DNA of 37,167 nt from the IMG/VR virus record IMGVR_UViG_3300025647_000011, positions 1 through 37,167 of that record, one strand, 5' to 3'. Of the stretch, positions 31,523 to 37,167 are shown one piece after another. The first letter of the stretch is position 1; every line of letters begins with the position of its first letter. The notes under the pieces are model-generated. The model was not told where the DNA came from, ran no database searches, and saw only the letters and a program-made list of their open reading frames with translations. The position numbers and the translations under genes are program-made. This DNA comes from a virus.

Positions 31523-31707
31523 AGCCAGTTCCGTTCCACAAGCTGTCACCAAAGATGAAAAATATCCGCATGAACCAGTGGATCAAAACTTACATTGGGA
31601 AGGGTTTGAGTTTAGAGGAAGCGCAATTTGCTGCTCGCTGGCGCGCTGGCCATTGGAAGCTGAGTGCGCGTATGGAAAAGATTATGGATGACTTGGGCGA
31701 ATTGTGA
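31519..31707 (+). CDS. Small basic helical protein after terminase
   Basis: A 62-aa basic protein (KPVPFHKLSPKMKNIRMNQW, then 'LSLEEAQFAARWRAGHWKLS'). Starts on an ATGA overlap with terL, so it is co-translated. Possibly a packaging or head accessory; no family recognised. Confidence 0.65.
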   Translation: MKPVPFHKLSPKMKNIRMNQWIKTYIGKGLSLEEAQFAARWRAGHWKLSARMEKIMDDLGEL

Positions 31708-31773
31708 TATGCGGCTTGGATGGCCATTTGCAAACAAATGTGCTAATGTGCAGAAAAGTTAGAGGATGATGAC

Positions 31774-31854
31774 ATGAAACCATGTAAAGGTTGCCCCACC
31801 CCTGCGGCGTGTAAGCGTGCTGGAACTTGTCTCGCGAAAAAATACGGGAAGTAA
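31774..31854 (+). CDS. 26-aa four-cysteine peptide
   Basis: MKPCKGCPTPAACKRAG then TCLAKKYGK: cysteines spaced C-x2-C-x5-C-x5-C in a basic 26-aa peptide. AGAGGATGATGAC precedes ATG. Similar tiny 'KPC.GCPTPA.C' peptides recur in phages. The spacing could bind one zinc ion. A weak motif CAAATGTGCTAATG upstream (31734-31747) resembles the 1091 promoter region. Confidence 0.6.
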   Translation: MKPCKGCPTPAACKRAGTCLAKKYGK

Positions 31855-31857
31855 GTT

Positions 31858-33249
31858 TTGGTTGGATTGCTATCTCCCGCCGCCTACGCTGGTTATGCTG
31901 ACGAGGGTCGCAGGCTTGCCGTTGACGTGCCGAATGTCACGCCGATGGACGCCGCTCGCTTTATAGCTGAGGCCACGCCGATCATTGGCGATGCGATGGC
32001 TGCCAAAGAGATTTACGACGAGGCCACGTCAGAGAACCCTAACTGGGCGATGGTCGGCGCACTTGGCGGTGCGGCTGTGTTGGGTTTATTCCCCGGCATT
32101 GGTGACGCGGCTGCGAAGGCTGTTAAGTCTGGTGCGCGTGGCTTGCTGGATACGGCGAAGCGCGTTGAGGTTGATCCGAACGCGATGGGTTCGCTGTTGG
32201 GTAATGTGCGGTTGAAGCCTGCGAGCAAAGCAAACAAATCCGACCTTGACCCGCTTGGTTATCAGAAAACCAGAATGAAAGATGTATATCTTTCTGACAC
32301 TGATGTAAGGGCAACGGACACTGGCGAAAATCTTGCTCGCCGCCCTATGTCTTGGGAAGAAACTGAAGGTAAGGTTGTCCTTCCATTTTACGGCGACAGA
32401 ACATCACGGGGGCTGCTTGTTGAGGGTGTTAATGACGTAAATTTTGACCAGCCCGTTTATACTGAAGGCGGGGTTGATTTTATGGTTGGGCCAGCGGCTC
32501 AGGCAGATAACTCTATATGGGCATCCAATCAAAACATTATTACCCGCATTGATAAAGAGGCCGCCAAAGCCGCCCAAGAATTTGAAGGTGCAGACATTCT
32601 CGGCCTTACGGGCAGTATGGCCCCTGACGCCAACGATTTTGCTACCATGACTGGCGCAGCAATGGCTGAGTTGGTTAAGGGTGCAAAGATAACTAAAAAG
32701 TCAGCCAAAGAGTTTGACGATATTATGAAATCAATTGACCCTGACTTTGTGGGCGTTTTGTCTCCAAAGATTAGGGAGTGGGCTGAGACAACAAGTTCAC
32801 CAAAGCGTAAATCCTTTATTCGTTTGATGGATAGCGCGCCCATGCAAGCCAAAGGCTTTCCAAGCCCAGCAGAAGCGCGTTACAGCGTTACCGATCCAAC
32901 CCAACGCGACATGCCAGCTGGAATGTTTGGCCTTGGCGCAGCGAGGGTTGATACATCGTCGCCGTTAATGTTTAATTCTCCGAAGGGGAATTTGCCTCAA
33001 GCGAGTGTGCCGCACTCAACATATAATACCCAAATTGCTGGTGAATATCTTGGCTCCTTGCCTCCTGTGCCGCAGGGCTTGCTTTTCCGAGACGTTTATG
33101 ACGCCATGGAAGGCAAAGTCACCAAAAGTGGTCAACCCTTGAATGAAGCTCACAAAACTCACGCTATAAAAACAAAAATGCCCGCGCAAAAAATTACGCC
33201 GGAAATTTTAGAAAGTATTCTGAGTTATTTATCTAGGATGGAAAAATGA
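31858..33249 (+). CDS. Large protein of unknown function (TTG start)
   Basis: A 463-aa protein read from TTG 31858 (GGGAAG 8 bases upstream). A Gly/Ala-rich hydrophobic helix (about 58-85, WAMVGALGGAAVLGLFPGIGD) lies near the N-terminus. The remainder is mixed alpha/beta: 'RGLLVEGVNDVNFDQPVYTEGG', 'FGLGAARVDTSSPLMF' and 'STYNTQIAGEYLGSLPPVP'. It resembles modules of large polyvalent or internal phage proteins, but no catalytic motif is certain. An alternative ATG is Met30 (MDAARFIAE). Confidence 0.6.
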   Translation: MVGLLSPAAYAGYADEGRRLAVDVPNVTPMDAARFIAEATPIIGDAMAAKEIYDEATSENPNWAMVGALGGAAVLGLFPGIGDAAAKAVKSGARGLLDTAKRVEVDPNAMGSLLGNVRLKPASKANKSDLDPLGYQKTRMKDVYLSDTDVRATDTGENLARRPMSWEETEGKVVLPFYGDRTSRGLLVEGVNDVNFDQPVYTEGGVDFMVGPAAQADNSIWASNQNIITRIDKEAAKAAQEFEGADILGLTGSMAPDANDFATMTGAAMAELVKGAKITKKSAKEFDDIMKSIDPDFVGVLSPKIREWAETTSSPKRKSFIRLMDSAPMQAKGFPSPAEARYSVTDPTQRDMPAGMFGLGAARVDTSSPLMFNSPKGNLPQASVPHSTYNTQIAGEYLGSLPPVPQGLLFRDVYDAMEGKVTKSGQPLNEAHKTHAIKTKMPAQKITPEILESILSYLSRMEK

Positions 33250-33379
33250 GTGGATCTGCATCTTCAATTTCAAGCATTTTGCACACAACTGCATCAAGGC
33301 TTTCTAATTGCTCTTCATCCAATCCTAAGTCTTTCGCCTTCAGGACAATCAGTTCTCTGGCCAAATCCACATCAATCAT
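33233..33379 (-). CDS. 48-aa acidic protein, moron-like
   Basis: MIDVDLARELIVLKAKDLG, then 'DEEQLESLDAVVCKMLEIEDADPLIF': a small acidic helical protein on the strand opposite all late genes. GGGAG lies 8 bases before ATG 33379; the longer in-frame form is not supported. Its end overlaps the 31858 gene by 17 bp. It has its own promoter at 33407-33435. Function unknown; could be a host-takeover or anti-defence peptide. Confidence 0.6.
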   Translation of the reverse strand: MIDVDLARELIVLKAKDLGLDEEQLESLDAVVCKMLEIEDADPLIFPS

Positions 33380-33406
33380 GATAACATCTCCCAAGCATGA
33401 TGTTGA

Positions 33407-33435
33407 ATTATAGCTGAGGCTTAATCTAATGGCAA
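33407..33435 (-). promoter_or_regulatory. Near-consensus leftward promoter for the 48-aa gene
   Basis: On the minus strand TTGCCA (33435-33430), a 17-base spacer and TATAAT (33412-33407). This is the best sigma70-like match noted in the window. It lies 27 bases before the 33379 start and overlaps the adaptor gene start on the other strand. Confidence 0.7.
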
Positions 33436-34049
33436 TCACAACTTACGCAGAGCTGCAATCAGCCATCACGGATTTTCTCAACCGTGATGACTTGGCTGCT
33501 ATTGCGCCGACTTTCATCTCGATGGCGGAAGCTGACATGCAGCGTCAAGTCCGTCACTGGCGTCAAGAGAAGCGCAGCACTGCTGAGCTTGATACGCAGT
33601 ATAGCGCCATCCCGGCTGACTTTCTTGAGGATATTCGGTTTTACATCACTTCGGGCGATACTAGACCGTTGGAGAAGATCAGCCAGTTTGAGTTGCTTGA
33701 CCGCAAGTTTCGCAATCTCAACACCAGCGGCCAGCCTGCGTACTATGCTTTGACTGCTGGCGAGATTGAAGTTTACCCTGTGCCAGATGGAACATACACA
33801 GCTGAGTTGTATTATTACTCTGAGATTGAGGCGCTGTCTGACAGCAACACGTCAAACTGGATGTTGCAGTATTTTCCCGACGCATACTTGTACGGCTCAC
33901 TGATACATTCTGCGCCGTATTTGAAGGATGACGCGCGTTTGCAAATTTGGGCGGCTTTGTATCAAAGTGCGATTGATGCTATAAACTTGTCAAGTGATGC
34001 AGCAAAATATGGCGGATCAGGCCGCCGCATGAAAATAAGGGCGTACTAA
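33429..34049 (+). CDS. Head-tail adaptor (P22 gp4 / T7 gp11-like)
   Basis: A 206-aa protein: 'TYAELQSAITDFLNRDDLAAIAPTFISMAEADMQRQVRHWRQE' then 'IPADFLEDIRFYI', 'PAYYALTAGEIEVYPVPDGTYTAELYYYSEIEAL' and 'YLYGSLIHSAPYLKDDAR'. These are the signatures of the phage adaptor family that rings the portal. Helical bundle plus beta domain. Its gene is separated from portal by the tail genes in the circular map, an unusual order. Confidence 0.88.
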   Translation: MAITTYAELQSAITDFLNRDDLAAIAPTFISMAEADMQRQVRHWRQEKRSTAELDTQYSAIPADFLEDIRFYITSGDTRPLEKISQFELLDRKFRNLNTSGQPAYYALTAGEIEVYPVPDGTYTAELYYYSEIEALSDSNTSNWMLQYFPDAYLYGSLIHSAPYLKDDARLQIWAALYQSAIDAINLSSDAAKYGGSGRRMKIRAY

Positions 34050-34050
34050 C

Positions 34051-34431
34051 ATGAGCTTATCCAATACCTTCGAGACGCACACACTAAACTATTTGTTTAC
34101 GGCTACGTCAGTCACGCGGCCAACTGCTTGGTATGTTGCGTTGTTTACCAGCAATCCAGATGAGGATGCGTCAGGCACGGAAGTATCCGGCGGCGCATAC
34201 GCTCGGCAGTCTGTTGCGTTTACTGTGTCTGGCAACACTGCGTCAAACTCAGCTGCGATTGAGTTTCCGACTGCGACCGCTCCGTATGGCACGGTCACGC
34301 ACATCGGCGTGTTTGATGCGTCATCTGGCGGCAACTTGATTGCGTATGCTGCGCTAACAACCAGCAAGGCAATTGACACGGGCGACGTGATGCGCATTCC
34401 TGCATCTGACCTTGACGTGACTATGGACTAA
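34051..34431 (+). CDS. Small tail protein
   Basis: A 126-aa beta-rich protein: 'LSNTFETHTLNYLFTATSVTRPTAWYVALFTSNPDEDASGTEVSGGAYARQSVAFTVS' and 'GTVTHIGVFDASSGGNLIAYAAL'. This is a recurrent phage tail/fibre-base family (the 'HIG.FDA.SGG' motif). It lies 1 bp after the adaptor gene and precedes the repeat protein and fibre. Likely part of the tail hub or fibre attachment. Confidence 0.75.
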   Translation: MSLSNTFETHTLNYLFTATSVTRPTAWYVALFTSNPDEDASGTEVSGGAYARQSVAFTVSGNTASNSAAIEFPTATAPYGTVTHIGVFDASSGGNLIAYAALTTSKAIDTGDVMRIPASDLDVTMD

Positions 34432-34435
34432 GCCA

Positions 34436-35161
34436 ATGGCTGACACCACATACAGGACTGGCTTTGGCACTGGTGCATTCGGTGTCAGGGCTTACGGCGT
34501 TGATGGTGTTTTAAGAGACGGTGAAGCCATTGTCATTGGCGTCACCTCTACTGCGGCAGCAAATGTTCGCGTTAGGCTTTCTGGGTCGATCATTGCATCC
34601 AGCTCCAGCAACACGTCAGACGCCACAAGAGTGCGCGAAGTTAGCGCGTCTGCCTCAGTGTCAGCGAGCAGCACTTCCGCAGCCCAGCGCGTTCGTGAGA
34701 GCGCGTCAGAGGTATCTGCAAGTGCAACTGGCTCTACAACTGTTGAGCGCGTGCGTGAGCAGAGTGCAGCATCGAGCATTGCCGCGAGCAACACGGCGGC
34801 CTGCGAAAGAGTGCGTGAGCAAAGCGCGGCAACAGTGTCCAGCGCGTCAGCAAGCGCAAACGCAATTACAATTGTCAGCGCTGCCTCAATTATATCTGCC
34901 GTTACTACAAATGTTGCAACGGTCAACCGCGTGCAGTTTAGCGGTGCTTTGATTAGTGCTGTCAGTAGTATTACTTGCAATGCTATTGAAAAGTGGGAGC
35001 CTTTGCCCGGCACGGCTGAAGTGTGGACGGAGGTTGATCCTGCGTCTGAAATATGGCAAGGTGCATCTAACGCAACCGAAAGCTGGTCTGCGGTTTCCCC
35101 TGACAATTCAGAATGGACACCAGCCCCGGCGACAGGTGAAACATGGGCTGACGCCGCATAG
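34436..35161 (+). CDS. Tail protein with 20-residue and 10-residue repeats
   Basis: A 241-aa protein. Residues 1-43 form a head domain (RTGFGTGAFGVRAYGV). Residues 44-183 are seven 20-residue repeats, with RVRE at 65, 85, 105 and 125 and related RVR/RVQ positions at 45 and 165. Residues 185-241 are six 10-residue repeats of the form ExWxxxxxxx, with Trp at 187, 197, 207, 217, 227 and 237. Regularity suggests a beta-solenoid or fibrous shaft. It lies between the tail hub protein and the main fibre. Confidence 0.75.
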   Translation: MADTTYRTGFGTGAFGVRAYGVDGVLRDGEAIVIGVTSTAAANVRVRLSGSIIASSSSNTSDATRVREVSASASVSASSTSAAQRVRESASEVSASATGSTTVERVREQSAASSIAASNTAACERVREQSAATVSSASASANAITIVSAASIISAVTTNVATVNRVQFSGALISAVSSITCNAIEKWEPLPGTAEVWTEVDPASEIWQGASNATESWSAVSPDNSEWTPAPATGETWADAA

Positions 35162-35191
35162 GCTAACGCCGCATAAGGCTGACGCCGCATA
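35146..35191. repeat. Tandem triplication of a 15-bp gene-end unit
   Basis: Three copies of GGCTgACGCCGCATA (35146-35160, 35161-35175, 35177-35191; second copy has A at position 5, followed by one extra A). The first copy encodes the end of the repeat protein and its stop. The last copy abuts the AGGAGAAT binding site of the fibre gene. Confidence 0.85.
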
Positions 35192-35201
35192 GGAGAATAT
35201 C

Positions 35202-37148
35202 ATGGCTGATACAACCACCACAACGCTAGGTTTAACCAAACCAGAGGTCGGCGCTTCCGAGGATTCTTGGGGCGAAAAAATCAATACTAACTTTGACTTA
35301 GTAGACGACGCGCTTGATGGAACAACGGCTGTATCACTTGACATTAACGGCGGCACAATTGACGGCGCAGTGATTGGCGGCGCAACACCTGCTGCTGGCA
35401 CGTTTACAACGCTGACTGCAAACACAAGCCTTGGCGGCACTTTGTCCACAGCGGCTCAGCCAAACGTAACATCTGTTGGCACGCTGACTTCGCTAACTGT
35501 AGCTGGCAACGTGTCAGTCGATGGCGGCACGATCAAGCTCGATGGGAATTATCCTGCTGGTACACGCAACGTAGCTTTGGGTGACACGGCACTTGATAGT
35601 TTGGATGCATCTAGCCCGGGCGGGGATAACGTAGCTATTGGAGCCAACGCCCTTACTGCCAACACTACTGCGTCTTACAATACTGCCGTGGGTGCTTATG
35701 CACTTTCTGCTAACACCGCTGGTGTTTGGAATACAGCAACTGGTCGTGAGGCTTTATCTGCCAACACAGGTAGCTACAACACAGCTTTTGGCGCACAAGC
35801 ACTCATCTCCAACACCACCGCCTCCAACAACACTGCCGTGGGGTATTATGCTTTACAATCCAACACTGCTGCTAACAATGTCGCATTGGGTTATGGCTCT
35901 GCTTATCAAAACACTTCTGGTACATCAAATACGGCCCTTGGATATTATGCCTTACAATCCAACACCACCGCCAGCAACAACACGGCGGTTGGGTATCAGG
36001 CAGGGTATTATAGTACAACGGGTTCACCTAATACTTTTGTAGGTTATCAAGCAGGTTATAGTAATTCTACTGGGTCAAACCTAACAGCATTGGGTTCTTC
36101 TGCTTTATATAGTAATACTACAGGTCAATTAAATGCTGGAACAAGCCAAAATGCTTTATATAGCAATACTACAGGAGGTAGTAATACTGCCACTGGTGTT
36201 AACTCAATGTACTCTAACACGACAGGATCAAATAATGTAGGTTTAGGTAAAGATGCACTCCGCAACAACACCACCGGAATCGACAACACTGCCGTTGGGT
36301 ATCAGGCGGGGTATTCTAACACCACCAATTCATACAACACCTACTTGGGCGACAGCGCTGGATACGCCACTACCAGCACAAGAAACACATTCCTTGGTCA
36401 TGCTTCAGGTGAAAGCATGACTACTGGTGAAAGAAACACTATTCTTGGTCGTTTTTCAGGCAACTACGGCGGCTTGGACATCCGCACCTTAAGCAACAAC
36501 ATCGTGCTGTCGGATGGGGATGGTAATCCTAGGATGTGGGTTAACGATAATGGGTATTCCAACTTCTCAAATACTACCTCGTGGCAGTCTGGTGGAATTG
36601 CTGTTCACTCTTTTGAGCAGAGCGATGGGACGCAAGATGTTCTTCACCTTAGACATCCCGCTGTTAGCGGCGGCTATGGTTTGTTTGTAAAATTAGATGG
36701 TAATCCAAACAACACCACAAATTACTTTATCCAAGCCAGTGATACTACCGCAGCAAAATTTAAAGTTTACTCAAATGGTAATGTCGTAAACACAAACAAC
36801 AGCTATGGCTCTATTTCAGATGTAAAGTTAAAAGAAAACATTGTTGATAGCGGCTCACAGTGGGATGACATCAAGGCTTTAACTGTTAGAAAATACAGCA
36901 TGAAGGCGGATAACCTTGATGCACCTAATATGCTTGGGGTTATTGCTCAAGAAGTTGAGACGGCTGGCATGGGGGGTCTGGTGATAACAAGCCCAGACCT
37001 TGATCCTGAAACCAAAGAAGATTTGGGAACAGTCACCAAGCAGGTCAACTACTCCATCCTCTACATGAAAGCAGTCAAGGCACTGCAAGAGGCAATGGAT
37101 CGCATTGAAACCCTAGAGGCAAAAGTAACTGCCCTAGAAAACGCTTAA
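35202..37148 (+). CDS. Tail fibre with S74 intramolecular chaperone
   Basis: A 648-aa protein. N-terminal attachment part 'TTLGLTKPEVGASEDSWGEKINTNFDLVDDAL' is a common fibre start. Residues about 120-430 are YadA-head-like repeats of about 14 residues (NTAVGYQAG, NTALGYYALQSNTT). The C-terminal S74 peptidase/chaperone has 'SDVKLKENI' with Ser539 and Lys544 forming the expected self-cleavage dyad, then 'NMLGVIAQEVE' and a coiled coil (MDRIETLEAKVTALENA). It trimerises, then releases about 110 residues. Host-receptor binding is inferred. Confidence 0.92.
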   Translation: MADTTTTTLGLTKPEVGASEDSWGEKINTNFDLVDDALDGTTAVSLDINGGTIDGAVIGGATPAAGTFTTLTANTSLGGTLSTAAQPNVTSVGTLTSLTVAGNVSVDGGTIKLDGNYPAGTRNVALGDTALDSLDASSPGGDNVAIGANALTANTTASYNTAVGAYALSANTAGVWNTATGREALSANTGSYNTAFGAQALISNTTASNNTAVGYYALQSNTAANNVALGYGSAYQNTSGTSNTALGYYALQSNTTASNNTAVGYQAGYYSTTGSPNTFVGYQAGYSNSTGSNLTALGSSALYSNTTGQLNAGTSQNALYSNTTGGSNTATGVNSMYSNTTGSNNVGLGKDALRNNTTGIDNTAVGYQAGYSNTTNSYNTYLGDSAGYATTSTRNTFLGHASGESMTTGERNTILGRFSGNYGGLDIRTLSNNIVLSDGDGNPRMWVNDNGYSNFSNTTSWQSGGIAVHSFEQSDGTQDVLHLRHPAVSGGYGLFVKLDGNPNNTTNYFIQASDTTAAKFKVYSNGNVVNTNNSYGSISDVKLKENIVDSGSQWDDIKALTVRKYSMKADNLDAPNMLGVIAQEVETAGMGGLVITSPDLDPETKEDLGTVTKQVNYSILYMKAVKALQEAMDRIETLEAKVTALENA

Positions 37149-37167
37149 TCGTAACCAGTCAGAAAAG
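37095..37167. repeat. Direct terminal repeat, copy 2
   Basis: Identical to bases 1-73. Contains the end of the fibre gene and the start of the binding site of the HNH gene at 83. Confidence 0.95.

Noticed and set aside
34492-35190. 232-aa leftward ORF opposite the repeat tail protein
   Set aside because: Open only because the real gene is Ser/Ala-rich and repetitive; no start signal and no plausible fold.
1-37167. Prophage, integrase, attachment site, tRNA or CRISPR array
   Set aside because: No integrase or excision gene, no cloverleaf and no regularly spaced repeats were seen by reading; the RHH switch alone does not show lysogeny.

Overview
The window looks like one complete phage genome in circular form. 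The last 73 bases (37095-37167) repeat the first 73 exactly, and joining the ends gives a clean ribosome binding site for the first gene, so the unique length is about 37,094 bp. It encodes a tailed phage with a podovirus-like virion: a P22-type portal, scaffold, SU10-like major capsid protein, P22 gp4-like adaptor, large internal virion (ejection) proteins, no tape measure or tail sheath, and an S74-chaperoned tail fibre. The gene content, moderate GC and a gene-transfer-agent-type 3TM holin suggest a (probably marine) alphaproteobacterial host. This is inferred from family resemblance, not from a search. I see no integrase, DNA polymerase, RNA polymerase, tRNA or CRISPR array.

Layout. Positions 83-1048 hold an HNH/AP2 homing-type endonuclease and two small proteins, closed by a strong terminator. 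A sigma70-like promoter at 1091-1118 starts the rightward virion operon (1148-13975): beta-rich tail protein, jelly-roll protein, small GNAT-like protein, four large internal virion proteins (one with an apparently permuted tail-lysozyme domain), portal, scaffold and major capsid protein, then a terminator. Positions 14030-17670 hold small genes and a lysis region: several membrane proteins, a 3TM holin, two related cysteine-pair exported peptides and a GH19 endolysin. A PD-(D/E)XK-like nuclease (17689-18072) follows.

Positions 21756 to 18230 are the only leftward operon: a C5-cytosine methyltransferase, a double-HTH protein, a PAPS-reductase-like ATP pyrophosphatase, a four-cysteine zinc-ribbon peptide, two tiny membrane peptides and one unknown protein. 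It diverges from the rightward replication and recombination operon at 21780-21880, where both candidate promoters contain TAGGAT half-sites. The rightward genes are an RHH regulator, two resolvase-like nucleases, a RecE/lambda-exo-like nuclease, an SSB-like protein and a primase-helicase.

Downstream of the primase-helicase is a 340-bp gene-free stretch with six TGACGCa/TGCGTCA elements and an AT-rich tract (candidate origin), a terminator, and a potential three-way-junction RNA. Small genes follow to 28593. A regulatory gap with repeats leads to an HNH gene, small and large terminase, small genes, and then adaptor, tail proteins and fibre. Inside this late region a 48-aa leftward gene has its own near-consensus promoter, like a moron. 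The most notable items are that moron-like gene, the permuted lysozyme, the tail protein with exact 20-residue and 10-residue periodicities, the iteron-like/structured intergenic region, and the leftward methyltransferase/PAPS-reductase-like cassette.
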